A stretch of DNA of 64,000 nucleotides from Flaccisagitta enflata (GCA_965153355.1 OZ231126.1:87172001-87236000); one strand, 5' to 3'; numbered from the stretch's first letter, positions 1 through 13,020 are shown. A program made the numbers and translations. The notes: generated by a model not told the origin, from the sequence alone.

Positions 1-930
1 TAAAAAATGGCGGATTTTTAAATCCTTTCTTCTGAACCTCAACGTAAGAAAAATAGGTTGAAATTGGTGATGCTTGGAAAGCTCTTCGAAAGATCTTTCA
101 TTTGAGTTGTGTCTGGAAATTCTAGCTCAAATGGTTTGGAAACTACAGTGATTTGAATAAGACTACTCATTTTCTGGTCTGCCCGTATCTCAATGGAAAA
201 GAATTGGAAAAAAATTCAAAGTCATAATAAAGATAGAAGACTTTATCCGATTGCCACAAAATTTTAGGTGGTAATTAGGTTATATGTCATCTCATACCAG
301 CTAAATTTTTGTGTTAATCGGATGATTTTTACTATGGTTTTGATACTTTTTTATTCCAGATCTTAGAAAAACAGACCAATATTGATATCCTTTGCTTCAG
401 TTGCATATATTTCTCTACTGTCTTAACAAAACATTTTCTTTGATAATCAAGCCTAAAGATCTTTCCCAGAGCTTTAAAACCATCATGAATCTGATGTGAT
501 TTTTATAGAATTTTCATAGTCAAAATATTTTAAAAAGAAACAGGTTGTTATCTCATTACCTCGGGTTTTTCTTGAAAATTTCCAAATCATTCTTATGATA
601 AAAAGGATAGAAAAAATTGTCCGATTTAGATAATTTTTTAGAAGCTGTTAGATAAAGGTATGTATTTCTTTCAGTTCAAATTTCATCTAAATCAGAGAAG
701 CTTTACTCTGGTTTTTGGATATTCTTTTTTGAGCGATCATTCTTCGCATGAGGTCAGAGCAGAAAAGGGGTAGTCTCATTTGAATAGCTCTAACTTTTAA
801 ACGGTTTGAGCCAGAGTTTCCAGACACGATTCAAAAGAAAGATCTTTTGAAGAGCTTTCTAAACATCACCGATTTTTATTAGTTTTTCTGAATTTAAGGT
901 AGATAGAATTAGTTTTCAAAATTCCACCAT
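1..930. mobile_element. Foldback-type element with long inverted arms
   Basis: Bases about 1-190 and 745-930 are imperfect inverted repeats. The left arm runs from AAAAAATGGCGG through GGTGATGCTTGGAAAGCTC to TTTTCTGGTCTGCCC, and the complement of the right arm gives AAAAAATGGTGG, GGTGATGTTTAGAAAGCTC and TTTTCTGCTCTGACC in the same order. The 550 bp between the arms is AT-rich with no credible frame. The left end coincides with the window edge, so the true end and any target duplication cannot be seen. Probably a non-autonomous DNA transposon of unknown superfamily. Confidence 0.6.
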
Positions 931-943
931 TTTTTATTTCCCC

Positions 944-1173
944 AAGGTTATATGTATGGACAGACAGATGGACGAACAGACTGGTGGAATGACTCTGAAA
1001 ACATGTTGGTTGATCATTTGTTTCAGTGTAGGATATCACTGTGGCCAAAAACAGCCGAGAAACGCGGTTTTCGCACAGGCGTGACGGACCGACCGACGGA
1101 CCGACCGACCGACCGACCGACGGACGGACAGACCCTCTTATAGAGATGCGTTCCTGACGGACGCATCTAAAAA
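944..1173 (+). mobile_element. Helitron-like element, family A copy 1
   Basis: The copy has the family A body (TGTTGGTTGATCATTTGTTT, then TGGCCAAAAACAGCC), a (GGAC/CGAC) array at about 1083-1130, CCCTCTTATAG, and a terminal hairpin with stem AGATGCGT/ACGCATCT at 1144-1168 followed by AAAAA. The GC-rich 5' hairpin seen in copies at 30.6 and 59.4 kb is missing, so the 5' end is truncated. No coding capacity. Confidence 0.75.
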
Positions 1174-1332
1174 GGCGAAACGCGATTTTCAGGAGGCATA
1201 ATGAACGGCATGACGCATGTTTTGGGTTTGTTGGGTGGTTGTGGCCATGTAACTCAAAAAGAAAATAAAAAAAAAAGAAAGAAAGGGAAAGAAAGAAGGA
1301 GAGGAGGAAAGAGATAAAGAAATAAAGATAAC

Positions 1333-1830
1333 AGGTCAATATGCCCTGCTTTGAGTGATTGTGAATTGGAGTGAGGGGGAGCAGGGCAGCGGCCCCAAAG
1401 GGGACGAAGTCCAGTAGAACACAGGGGGACTTTCGTTCATCCTGCCTGAAGAAGTGAATGAGATGCTATAGAGGGCTGGCTGAAGGCCTTCAAGAGCCTT
1501 AACTGAGGTTGAAGAGGGCTGATGTAAGGCTTCATAATGCCAATCGGAAGCTTGAGAGGGCTAACATGAAGCTTGAGAGAGCTGGATTAAGGCTTGAAAG
1601 GTCAGAGGAATGAATTAAAGCCTGAGAGAAATAAATTGAGGCTTAGATAGCTGACTCGAGGCCTGAGAGGCCAGAGGGCTTTTCAAACGAAACCCTTAAG
1701 GGTCACTTAAGGGTCACTTAAGGGTCACTTAAGGGTTTTGTGTGAAAAGCCCTTGGAGGGTTTGAAGCCTGAGAATTTAGATTTGAAGCCAGAAAAGCCG
1801 AATTTGAGACCTGACAGGCCAGGTGAAGAG
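1333..1830 (+). mobile_element. Family G element, right end missing
   Basis: The long-type end is present: ATGCCCTGCTTTGAG...GGAGCAGGGCAGCGG, the hairpin GGCCCCAAAGGGG, then a degenerate CCTGTAGGACAC segment. A core of about 20-bp repeats (GAGGCTTGAGAGGGCT-like) follows. An 11-bp direct repeat (GGGTCACTTAA, about four copies, 1700-1737) interrupts the core. The other terminus was not found. From 1831 to 2170 I see no gene and no recognisable repeat. Confidence 0.6.
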
Positions 1831-2171
1831 TCGCTTATTTCGACAAAAAACTTCAAGAAACGGAAATAGTTACTTCTTAAGAAGAAATCAGGGAAATTGC
1901 GCAAAAAGTTTGGAATTTGGGGCAGTGACAGGGGCACTAGCTTCAAGCCAAAGAGTAGACTTGATGCAGAAATTTGAGTCAGAGGGGGGGGCGCTCCTCT
2001 ACCCCCCTCCCCATCGCTGGCCCTGTTTGAGGTATTCTTGCTTTCAATTTGGGGGCTGTGGCGACCCACCCTTTTTTTGACCGTGGCCACAGGCAAAAGT
2101 GGTGACTGATGTAATAGTTTCAGTGGTCACGTAAGTGAATAATAAAGTGCCATTGTTTTATGTTATTACCA

Positions 2172-2325
2172 TTTTTAATTGCGTGCTATGCGACTCTACA
2201 CCCCGCTTTGTCGGTCCATCCGTCGGTCCGTCCGTCGGTCCGTCTGTCGGTCCGTCCATCTGTCACACTTTACTTTTTTTGGGGTTTTTGCGGTTTTTGG
2301 CCTCACTGCTCCTGCCCAAATGATT
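2172..2325 (-). mobile_element. Helitron-like element, family C copy, truncated
   Basis: Reads on the minus strand: complement of A5, then the degraded hairpin AATTGCGT/ATGCGACT, CTACACCCCGCTTTGTC, a GTCC/GTCG array to about 2264, then CACTTTACTTTTTTTGGGG and CTGCTCCTGCCCAAATGAT. The terminal CGGCTACC/ACAAGG portion is missing. The sequence continues into pyrimidine-rich DNA. Confidence 0.7.
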
Positions 2326-2543
2326 TTGTTCTTTTGTTGTTTTTCTCTTTTCTCTTCTTTTTCTTTCTTTGTTTTTTGTTTAGTTTTTTTTTTTGTCTCT
2401 TTCCTTCTGTTTGTCTTTTTTTTGTCCTTTCTTTTTATGTTGTTCTATTCTCCCTCAAACAGTGTCTTACTCTCTCTTTTTTTTTTTTTTCTTTTTCTCT
2501 CTTTCTTTCTTTTTTTTTTTTCTTCTTTTTTTTCTATCCTCTC
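2326..2543. repeat. Irregular polypyrimidine tract
   Basis: About 220 bp of nearly pure T/C on the + strand without a fixed unit, lying between two family C elements. The open frames across it are low-complexity F/S/L translations and are not genes. Confidence 0.7.
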
Positions 2544-2741
2544 TTTTTAGTCACGTGCTAAGGGACTCTATGACCCGCTGTGTCGGTCGGTCGGTCAGTC
2601 CATCGGTAATCGTTAGCTTTTTTCAGCGTTTACGGGCGGTTTTTGCGTTGCTGCTCCTGCCCAATCACTTGAATAACCTTTTTCAGCACTGCTCCTCCCC
2701 ACCCGCACGCAACTTTGGTAGCCGTGTATATGGCCTTGTTC
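2544..2741 (-). mobile_element. Helitron-like element, family C copy
   Basis: Complete but diverged copy. It begins with TTTTT and the decayed hairpin AGTCACGTGCTAAGGGACT, has a very short GGTC array, then CTGCTCCTGCCCAATCACTT, CCACCCGCACGCAACTT, and ends GGTAGCCGTGTATATGGCC plus TTGTT. It abuts a long (CT) tract directly. Confidence 0.75.
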
Positions 2742-3421
<680 letters not shown>

Positions 3422-3620
3422 ATGAAATAGAAAAAAATCAATGCGTGATCTGGTTGAAGGACAACAAAAGCTATCATGGGATCATTTTCAAGCCCCATAG
3501 CGCCTTTGTCTTTGAAACCTGATCTTGCTCATCCAATGAGGGATTAATGGTGTTTCTCACTCCATAGCTCAACTCTATATGCCACGCCATCGCGGTAGGG
3601 TTTTGGCTGGTGACATATCT

Positions 3621-3646
3621 CTTATAGAGATGCGTTCCTGACGGAC
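3621..3646 (+). mobile_element. Family A 3'-end fragment
   Basis: CTTATAGAGATGCGTTCCTG and ACGGAC match the 3' hairpin region of family A, but the second hairpin arm and A5 are missing. The following sequence to about 3870 has no gene. It contains ACTTTTTTCCTCACGGCGAC, which recurs near 25.79 kb. Confidence 0.55.
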
Positions 3647-3870
3647 TGAAAAGCTCGGTGAAAAGTGTCCAATGCTTACGACTTTTTTCCTCACGGCGAC
3701 AGTCGCCATTTCTGGTAAACTACCCTTCTTTGAGATTCTTTCTAGGAAAAATTCGCTTTTGCACAAGGTCGGATTTGCATAAGATGCGTGCAAATGGACC
3801 AGCTAGAGAGTCAACCTTCAACAAGTTCTCAGACTGTTTTGCCTTGTTTCGGCTGCGAAGTGTCAAAAAA

Positions 3871-4072
3871 CAAGGCCGGATACACGACTGCTCAGTCGCG
3901 TGCGGGTGGGCAGTGGCCATATTTGATGTCACTTCATCATTTGGGCAGGAGCCATAGGGCCAAAGACCGCAAAACCCCCCAAAAAATGTGTGACCGACAG
4001 ACGGACGGATGGACGGCCGGGCCAACGGACCAACAAAGTGGGGTGTAGAGTCTCGTAGCATGCGACCAAAAA
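3871..4072 (+). mobile_element. Helitron-like element, family C copy
   Basis: Starts CAAGGCCGGATACACGACTG, then AGTCGCGTGCGGGTGGGCAG, ATCATTTGGGCAGGAGCCAT, a GACGGACGG array near 3998-4035, ACAAAGTGGGGTGTAGAG, and a decayed hairpin ending at GCGACC plus A6. Full length, about 200 bp. Confidence 0.8.
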
Positions 4073-4873
4073 AGGAATTAAATAAATTCTACTCCGGTTT
4101 TCAATTCAAGTTATCAAGGAATTTCAATTTTTTGATTTGCGTTCAATCTGCACAACAAACATTGCCATTTTTCCGTGTCAGCATTTCTGAGAATTCAAAA
4201 ACCTCCACGGTTTTCTTTTTCAAGATATCAGCCGTAATTCAATGAGAATAAAAATTCAGAGATTGTGATCTTGCATCTCATAAACTCGCTGATCGAAGCA
4301 CTTTTATTTTTCCTCGCTTTCTTTTTCAGTTGATTCCATGTTTGGAGTGAATATTGCCACACTTAAAGTTGGCGCTGCGGTTTTCTGCCAGGGCTTGTGT
4401 ATCAGCGTGGTAGTCCGCGTTCTAACACAACACAGAGCACAAAGCGATACATTTAGCTTGGTTCATGGCGTGCCCATTGTAGTCCATCGTCGTACAACAC
4501 GGTATGGTACTGATTGCAAATATCAGCAATGAATATGTCAATATGTCCTATGTACACTGCACTATGGCATAGCGCAGCATGGCGTTGGCTTCCTCACATG
4601 GCGTGGCATGAAGTGTACCAGCGTGGCGCATTTAGCCGCCTTGTAGGACGTACAAATTTTGCTCTCTCCGCTTCACTCCACTTCATTTCGTTATCTATTT
4701 TTTTTTCTTTAAACTTCCTTTCACCTTTTTTGTGCTTGATTTGCAAAAGAATGATTCTTCCTGTCAGAATTCTCAAAGGACCGCAAATTTGGATGGTTTC
4801 GCTCCAAATTTGGAAGGTTTTTCTCCCGTTGGCGTCCGAAGTCTGCACTGTTGTCATTGATTGCAACAAAAAC
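4073..4873. other. No gene recognised
   Basis: About 800 bp of mixed composition. Short open frames exist (for example 64 codons at 4338-4532) but show no domain or splice context. The stretch 4530-4640 has a loose GGCATGGCG/CATAGCGCAG repetitiveness. Nothing here supports a feature. Confidence 0.5.
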
Positions 4874-5075
<202 letters not shown>

Positions 5076-5388
5076 GAAAAAGACAGAATTATCAAACGCA
5101 TGGAGGCGCTGAAGATGATTGTCAGTCGCACAAAAACAAAAACAAAATGAAATTTGGACTTGAAACATGCTTGACCTTGAATCGAACGAGAATGAATGCA
5201 CAATAAAAAACAATAAAACATCGTTAAATCAGATTATGAGTTGAATGATTGGCAGACCGTTTTGGGTAGTTCACAGAAAAAAAAGATAAGAATGACTTGG
5301 CAAAAAAAGAAAAACATGGCCAAAACGTGCGCCGAATGAATCATTAAACATTTGGGTGACGAATTAATCGACCAACCAAGTAACAAGT

Positions 5389-5454
5389 AACGCGAGGTTT
5401 TGATATTGTCGCGGACGAGTGGGCAGGGGCACGCAAACACCCCCATGACCCCAT

Positions 5455-5455
<1 letters not shown>
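5389..5455 (+). mobile_element. Family B 5'-end fragment
   Basis: GCGAGGTTTTGATATTGTCG, CGGACGAGTGGGCAGGGGC and CACCCCCATGACCCC match the 5' part of family B (compare 15.18 and 21.40 kb). The remainder is missing, and a (CA)n array starts at 5457. Confidence 0.6.
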
Positions 5456-5456
<1 letters not shown>

Positions 5457-5552
<96 letters not shown>

Positions 5553-5554
5553 AC
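5457..5554. repeat. (CA)n microsatellite
   Basis: About 98 bp with two AAAC interruptions. Poly-CV frames on the minus strand are artefacts. Confidence 0.95.
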
Positions 5555-5845
5555 ATTTGCCCTTGGGTGACTGGTTCTGCTTTGAACGGGACGCAAAAGC
5601 GGAAGTAAAACGGAAAACAGTAAAATTGGAAGAAATGCTGAAAGACGCTGTTTTCCAATTTTCCTCCTATTTTTCACTCTTCAGTATCTTTTTTGCTCGC
5701 GCGCCCAATTTTCTCTGTGGGAAAGTCTTTACAAATCTTTGACGAACTTTGACCTCAAAAGAAGAGATGAACAACTCTACATCATTTCACTATTTTCCCT
5801 TCTAGAATCTTGCCTCCTAATCCAACATTGCAAAATGGATCTTTC

Positions 5846-6060
5846 TTTTTAGTTGCAGACACGCAATTCTATAAGAGGCTTTGTCCGTCCGTCCGTTCGT
5901 CTGTCCATCTGTCCGTCGATCCGTCAATCGGTTCATCCGTCCGCAACATACAAGTCGAAAAGTGGAAAAATGAGCGTTTTAGATGGTTTTTTTTTCTTGA
6001 GTATGTGTGTTGGTGGGGGCGGGGGAGGGCATGGGGTGTGGATGGGGGTGGGATGCCATT
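5846..6060 (-). mobile_element. Helitron-like element, family B copy
   Basis: Minus orientation: TTTTT, hairpin AGTTGCAGACACGCAATTCT (one pair changed), ATAAGAGGCTTTGTCCGTCC, a GTCC/GTCT array to about 5942, CGAAAAGTGGAAAAATGAGC, and a G-rich stretch (GGTGGGGGCGGGGGAGGGC, about 6011-6054). The standard ACAAGG terminus is not present. Confidence 0.7.
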
Positions 6061-6232
6061 AGCTCATAGGATCTTAAGTTTTCTTTATCACTTTGAAACT
6101 ATTCCTTAACAAAAAGAGGAAAATTAGAACCCCGTCATTGTAGTGGTCACAAATGTGATGCTGATTTGGAGTCATTCTCATGAGCTCATTGAGTCAAGTA
6201 TTTCTAATTCAATAATGTTGGATGAAAAATAA

Positions 6233-6477
6233 ACAAGGCCAACACCTATAAGTCGCGTACGAGACTTACAGATTGACTTAGAATGACTTAGAATGACTTA
6301 GAATAACTTAGTTTACCCTAAAATGACCTAAAATTACTTAAAGGAATAAAATTGATAAAAAAAAATAAAAGTGTAACGGACCGACAGACCGACCAACTGA
6401 CCGACGGACGGACGGACAGACGGACGGACGGACGGATGGACGGACAAAGCAGGGTGTAGAGTCACATGCACGCGACT
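6233..6477 (+). mobile_element. Helitron-like element, family D copy 1
   Basis: Starts ACAAGGCCAACACCTATAAG, TCGCGTACGAGACTTACAG, then tandem GACTTAGAAT decamers (6273-6310), a GACGGACGGACA array, ACAAAGCAGGGTGTAGAG and hairpin AGTCACATGCACGCGACT. It shares both ends with family C, but the body is a 10-bp repeat. A complete inverted copy lies at 29.97-30.20 kb. Confidence 0.8.
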
Positions 6478-6503
6478 AATAAATAGGCGCAAAAGCGTTA
6501 GAT

Positions 6504-7130
6504 GGTCAGCGGTACCTGTTGCCCCTATGTGAGTGTATGTTGGTGTGAGGTGGTTAGAGGGGCAGAGGCCCCGAAGGGGCCGATGACCAATGCTGTTTTT
6601 ATTTGGGCCTCAAGGATGGAATTAGGGCCTGGAGGCTGGAATTGGGGCCTTGAGGCTTGGATTAGGGCTTTGAGGCTGGGATTTGAGCTTCGAGGCTGGG
6701 ATTTGAGCTTCAAGGCTGAGATTTGAGCTTCGAGGCTGGGATTTGAGCTTTGAGGTTGGGATTTGAGCTTTGGGGCAGGGATTTGAGCTTGGAAGCTGGT
6801 ATTTGAACTTCGAGGCTAGGATTTGTGCCTTGAGACTGGGATTTGAGCCTTAAGACTGGGATTTGAGCCTAAGGGGTGGAATTGGGCCTCGAGGCTGGGA
6901 TTTTCGCCTGGAGACTGAGATTTGAGCCTCAAGGCTGGGATTTGAGCTTCGAAGCGGGGATTTGAGCCTCGAAGCTAGGATTTGGGTCTCGAGACTAGGA
7001 TTTGGGCCTTGAGGGGGGGGACAAAGAGGAAGAAGGAGATGAAGAAGGAGAAGGAGAAAGAGGAGAAATTTCCCCTATGTGTGAGAGCATAGGTCATCGG
7101 CCCCTTCGGGGCCGCCGCCCAAAAAGGGAA
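6504..7130 (+). mobile_element. Family G element, complete
   Basis: Left end GGTCAGCGGTACCTGTTGCC and hairpin AGGCCCCGAAGGGGCC; right end GGTCATCGGCCCCTTCGGGG and CCGCCGCCCAAAAAGG. The core (about 6600-7020) is roughly twenty copies of a 20-bp repeat close to GATTTGAGCTTCGAGGCTGG. A purine-rich GAAGGAGAA stretch lies at 7022-7067. No coding capacity. Confidence 0.8.
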
Positions 7131-7292
7131 CAGTTCTTAATTATCGATTTTCCATGATGTCTACCTGTGACTTAAAATTCGTTTTTATAATTCGTGAACA
7201 TTAGAATTCGAAAGAGGGATACATATACAAAACCATGACACAATCAACAAGTCAGGCGGGCAACTCGATGCGTTATCTGCGTGATATTAGAA

Positions 7293-7463
7293 GAGGCGTA
7301 ACAGACCAACGGACGGACCGACGGACGAACCGACAGACGGATGGACGGACGGATGGACGGACGGATGGACAGACAGACGGAAGGACGGATGGACGGACGG
7401 ACGGACGGACGGACGGACGGACGGACGGACCCTCTTATTGAGATGCGATGACGCATCTAAAAA
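7293..7463 (+). mobile_element. Helitron-like element, family A 3' part
   Basis: Begins inside the body at AGGCGTAACAGACC, with a long GGAC/GGAT tetranucleotide array (7310-7430), CCCTCTTATTG, hairpin AGATGCG/ACGCATCT with a short loop (7441-7458), and A5. The 5' two-thirds are missing. Confidence 0.75.
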
Positions 7464-7730
7464 TCACAAGGAATAAGCAAAAGCGTTTATGAGCAACAGC
7501 AACTAAAATTGTGCAAACACGTTATTTCCCCTTTGACTAAAAAACCTTGAATACCATCGCCATAAACCCCCTCCCCCAACACGATTTTTATCGTCCCCTC
7601 ATTGACCTTATGGTTTCGACCTGGTTCTTCCGGGGACGCGGGATGTCGCCCTGATTTATCTCTCAGGTTGTTATGAGTAAAAGCAACGCTGTCTCGCTTC
7701 TTATTGCCACCACATTTATTCCCTTGTCAC

Positions 7731-7733
<3 letters not shown>

Positions 7734-7782
<49 letters not shown>
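7734..7782. repeat. (GA)n microsatellite
   Basis: About 48 bp GA array directly left of a family G end. Confidence 0.95.
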
Positions 7783-7785
<3 letters not shown>

Positions 7786-7796
7786 TATCTCTCTTT

Positions 7797-8311
7797 TTGG
7801 GCAGCCGCCCCAAAGGGCCGATGTCCTGTCGGACATAGGGGTGAATTTCCATACGTCCGTCCGTCCGTCCGTCCGTCCGTCTGTCCGTCCGTCCGTCCGT
7901 CAGTCTGTCCGTCCGTCCGTCTGTCCGTCTGTCCGTACGTCCGTCCGTACGTCCGTCGGTAACCCCCCAAAGCTTCTCAAGCCTCAAATTCCCATTGAAT
8001 AACATGGAAATTGACAAAATGCAAACTTCCCATTGAATATCATGGAAAATTGATGAAAACTGAGATAATATAGAATTCCCATCGAATAACCTGGAGAATT
8101 TGTGAGAAATTGATTAAAATGCAAAATACCCATTGAAAATCATTGAAAATTGCCAGTAAGGCCTCATATATGCCCTCTCAGGACGTATGGAAATTCACCC
8201 CTGTGTCCTACAGGACATGGGCCGCTGCCCTGCTCTCACTCCACTTCTTCAGCTAATCACTCCAAGCAGGGCATCGGGTACCGCTGACCATGTGCGATCC
8301 TTGGATGACTC
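7797..8311 (-). mobile_element. Family G element, complete, with GTCC array inside
   Basis: Short end at left (TTTTTGGGCAGCCGCCCCAA, AGGGCCGATGTCCTG, TCGGACATAGGGGTGAATTT). Long end at right (AAATTCACCCCTGTGTCCTA, CAGGACATGGGCCGCTGCCC, TGCTCTCACTCCACTTC, AAGCAGGGCATCGGGTACCG, GATCCTTGGATGACTCG). The core holds a GTCCGTCC array (7855-7957) and about four AT-rich repeats containing CCCATTGAAT. The presence of GTCC arrays in both G and helitron-like families is notable. Confidence 0.8.
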
Positions 8312-9263
8312 GTTTTGTCCTTTTTTCGCCATTGTCCAGAATAAATCAACGCTCGGTGCGGCGGTATTCGGTGGTCTTCGTCTGTCCTAACCTTAGTGTC
8401 TATTTATTGCGTTGTTGCAGGGTTTCTTATCGCTGTTTACGTCGTCTTTTGACGTCAGTTTGCGGTTGTCTTCATTGTCGTTTCCGCTTTCGTCATGTCC
8501 AATGCATCGTCATTATCTCCGTGGACAGTGACAGTGTCAAATGTTGTTTCTTGATCGTTGTGCTGCCGGACATCATCAACAACAAGAATTCCGCGGTGGT
8601 CAGTCGAGTTGTATAAGATAATTATAAAAAATTGAATAATCATATTCATTTTGACAAAATTGTCAGTTTTGATGTTATTAGTACGATAGATGGGATATTG
8701 TGTCCTTTACTAAGCTGCAAGAATGAAAATAGATCACGAAGGGATCAAAGAAAATAGAGCACGAATAGATAAATGTTTTCCAGTGGCAGACAAAGAACAA
8801 AAAAGAAAGAAATAGAAAGGAAAAGAAATGAAAGAAAAGAAAGGACGATATCAAGAGAGAATGGAAAATAACGGAAAGAAATAACAGTTTTTATGGCGCC
8901 CGTATGAATTTTTCATTGAGATGGAGAGAGAGAGTAAAATATAAGAATAGAAAAGAGAAAGATAGTCGGAGTATCGGGGGTCGATTCGGTCCTAATGCAA
9001 TTTGGATGATTTGATTCTTTTGTCGTTAGAATATGGATCCACTTCGCTTTTCTATCGCTCTTCTTTTCTTCCTTTTTTTTAGCGAATATTGAATCCGCTG
9101 CTGTCTTTTTTTTTTCTGCTCCCTTTTTTTTTCTTATTCGCTCTCCATCTCTATTTCAGGCGCGCAGATATGCAAAGAACAACGCCTCTTCTCTTTCTTT
9201 TTGATGGAGTTTTTAGTCTTTCTCCTGACTCACTTTTATAAGTCGGTTTGTCTTTGCTGTATG
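8312..9263. other. No gene recognised
   Basis: Mixed-composition sequence. The part 8380-8620 has higher GC and short open frames on both strands (minus frame over 8455-8649 includes HRGILVVDDVRQHNDQ), but no domain or splice pair could be recognised. From 8690 to 9240 it is A- then T-rich. Confidence 0.4.
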
Positions 9264-9494
9264 CTGTTACACCCCGCTAAAACGGATCCGAGAGTAACGG
9301 AATTTGCCTATAAATAGTATATAGGTGTTTCGTATATATAGTGGATATATAATGCTGGTTTTTCTTGCATTTCACTTTTCCTTTATTTCCGTTTTCTTCA
9401 TTTCACTTTTCATGTTGGCAATAATGGAAATTTGCCCATAATAGAATTTGTTGATCTCTTGACTGTTGACGTCCGTTTTAGCGGGGCTCAACTG
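9264..9494. mobile_element. MITE-like element with about 22-bp inverted ends
   Basis: Left CTGTTACACCCCGCTAAAAC and right complement CAGTTGAGCCCCGCTAAAAC are inverted repeats. The interior is AT-rich with a direct repeat (GGAATTTGCCTATAA / GGAAATTTGCCCATAA). No clear target duplication. Confidence 0.55.
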
Positions 9495-9634
9495 TGCTTC
9501 CTTTCTTTGTCTTCATAGCGGGTTGTGTGGTCAGGCAAATGACATAAGTGTATGTTATGTCCTTCAGTGGTCACTGCAGCTTCAGTCACACAGTCATGCT
9601 TATCAGTCTCGAAATTTTGGCCCTTCCTCTAAGG

Positions 9635-10196
9635 GCAGCGGCCCCAAAGGGCCAATGTACTGTAGAACACAGGGGTGAATCATTATATCCATCCGTACAT
9701 CAGTATGTCCCCCCCCCAAGGATCTTTGACCCAAATCTCAGTTTTCAGGCTCAAATCCCAGCCTGATGGCCCAAATCCCAGCCTGATGGCCCAAATCTCA
9801 GCCTGATGGTCAAAATCTCCAATTGATGGCCCAAATCCCTGCCTTGAGACCCAAATTCTAGCCTTGTGGCCCTGAATCCAGCCACTAGGTTCGAATCCCA
9901 GCCTTTAAGCCCAAATCCTAGCCTGTAAGACAATGTCCCTGTATCTAGGCCCAAACCCTAGTTTGATGAACCAAATCTCACCTAAATGGTTCAATTTCCA
10001 AACCAATCCTCAAAGGTCTAAAATCAATCAACCTTCCAGAAATCAGTCATGGACGGACGTACATAATGGTTAACCCCTAAGTTCTACAGGACATCCGCCC
10101 TTTTAGGCCGCTGCCCTGCTCCCACCTCACTACTTTGGAACAGCAATAAAGCGGGGCGACGGGTACCGCTGACCATGTGCGACCCTTGGATGACTA
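9635..10196 (-). mobile_element. Family G element, complete
   Basis: Short end at left (GGGCAGCGGCCCCAAAGGGC, then CTGTAGAACACAGGGGTGAA). Core of 20-bp repeats close to CCCAAATCCCAGCCTGATGG, the complement of the core at 6.6-7.0 kb. Long end at right (TACAGGACATCCGCC, GGCCGCTGCCCTGCTCCC, ACGGGTACCGCTGACCATGT, CCTTGGATGACTAG). Confidence 0.8.
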
Positions 10197-10421
10197 GTTA
10201 TCTCGTGTCGTCTGGTTTCTGGAAGATAATCACCTGCCTTAATAGGTAGCAATTGACCGCTTTTACATATTTGTGCGGCGAACATTCCGGTGGTAAAACT
10301 CTGAAGCACCTTTTTGCTACTACAGATGAAATTTCATTAAACCAAGCCGACTTGAACCATGCTTTTCATGTCATACATGCCTAACGGTTTTTCCGGCTAC
10401 GTGTTCGCCATGTGTTATACC

Positions 10422-10705
10422 TAGGGCCAGCCTCAGGGGTGTATATTATTGAGTCGCTTTTGATTCCCCCCCCCCTGCTTTAAATTTCTTCCCCGCGATG
10501 CGCTTTTATATCCATGATTTATTTCCCCATTTAGCAATAAACTATGTAGTTAAGGTTTAAATAGTGTTAAATTGTGTTTTACTAATTGAGTTTTATGATT
10601 TGGTACTGTCAAAAGTTATATTTTCCCCAAATTTCCATTTTTTTCTCTTTTTTCCCCCTTTGATTTCTCCACGGGGAGGTGGGAACTCAAGAATATACAG
10701 GTCTG
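10422..10705. mobile_element. hAT-like non-autonomous element, 284 bp, 8-bp TSD
   Basis: Flanked by the exact 8-bp duplication GTTATACC (10414-10421 and 10706-10713). The right end read inward is CAGACCTGTATATTCTTGAG. The left end is TAGGGCCAGCCTCAGGGG followed by TGTATATTATTGAGTC, so the inverted repeat is imperfect with a left insertion. An 8-bp duplication and CAG ends fit the hAT superfamily. A second, 5'-truncated copy lies near 13.64-13.81 kb. Confidence 0.75.
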
Positions 10706-10832
10706 GTTATACCACCACTGTGAATAGATTATTGGAGCCTTGTTTTGAAGCACTACGTCTAAAAGCAACCCACATCCATAAGGACGCTTGCTTATTTGCA
10801 TTCTCATATTTGCCATGCCATACTTAAGAATC

Positions 10833-10836
10833 TAAT

Positions 10837-10922
<86 letters not shown>
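10833..10922. repeat. (CT)n microsatellite
   Basis: About 90 bp uninterrupted. Confidence 0.95.
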
Positions 10923-12022
<1,100 letters not shown>

Positions 12023-12025
12023 GTC

Positions 12026-12681
12026 GAGGTAGTTGCACTCAAGCGAGACCCACTCATTCGTTCGTGCGCAGCGAGCGAGCAAGGAGCGAACGAGCAATGA
12101 GAGGGTTCCTCTCATTCTCCTGGCCTTCGCGGAAAAGGGAGAGGGCTGGGAGAGTTGGAGCAGTTTGGAGGCGAAGATAAGGAGCATCAGGAGCCCCTCG
12201 GCTAAGTTTAGCGCTAGTTGGGAGCGAAAACCCAGCTTAGGAGTGAGTATGCTTTATGAAAAAGGGCTGAAGAGACCTCGGGTACTGAGGGACTCACAGA
12301 CAGACATGCCCTATCATAGACGAGCTTCAGTGTCTGTAAAAACAGATCTTTCCCAGGTGTCAAGAAAACATTTCTAATATTAACTTGGACAGCCATTATC
12401 TCATCCAAAATTTAACACCTGTTGAGCAATATTTTGTTAATAATTTGTTACCAGGTGTCCTTTAGCACAAGGGGCACTGGGTTACGATATTATTGTGGAA
12501 GCATGGGCAGGAGCATAGAACCCTGATCCATACCCTCACCAACAAAGAAAACCATAACTGCAGCATCATGCATGCAAATTTTCACACTTTTCTACTCAAT
12601 CATCATGGACCAATGGCAAATCATCATGGAAAATGTACAGTCAGTTGAATCACCAACGCCATTATAGAGTTGCCTGATCGT
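12026..12681. repeat. Segmental duplication block B, copy 1
   Basis: 656 bp that reads as identical to 16332-16987 (offset 4306), from GAGGTAGTTGCACTCAAGCG to GAGTTGCCTGATCGT. It contains AGCGAGCGAGC-type GC-rich DNA, then AT-rich DNA. Its 114- and 64-codon frames are identical in both copies only because the DNA is. No inverted ends were found. Confidence 0.85.
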
Positions 12682-12899
12682 ACAAGTTCAAATATAAATA
12701 CAAGTACAAATACTAATGACTATTCCTCTATCCACAGTTCCCAGAAAAGAAAATAAATACATCAAAATCATTGTCATCGATAGAAACGATCGCAGGTCCT
12801 TTTTGGTCAATCTGACTCGCTATTGTCAGGAAGAGGAAAACAAAAAAGGGACGTCATGTCAGAGCTGATTCCGAGGTTATTGAGAAGCTAGAAGGGAGT

Positions 12900-13020
12900 A
12901 ACATTTACCTTTTTCTTTTTCTTCTTCTTCTTCTTCTTCATCCTCTTCTTCAACTTCTCCTTCTTCTCTTCTTCTTTTATCTTTTTTCTCCTCTCCTTTT
13001 TCTTCTTCTTCTTGACCAAC
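12900..13020. repeat. (CTT)n-rich polypyrimidine tract
   Basis: Imperfect TTC/TTCTTC array on the + strand. Frames on the minus strand (poly-K/E) are artefacts. Confidence 0.8.

Noticed and set aside
9880-9905. GGTTCGAATCC-like tRNA B box
   Set aside because: It lies in the 20-bp repeat core of a family G element; no cloverleaf can be formed around it.
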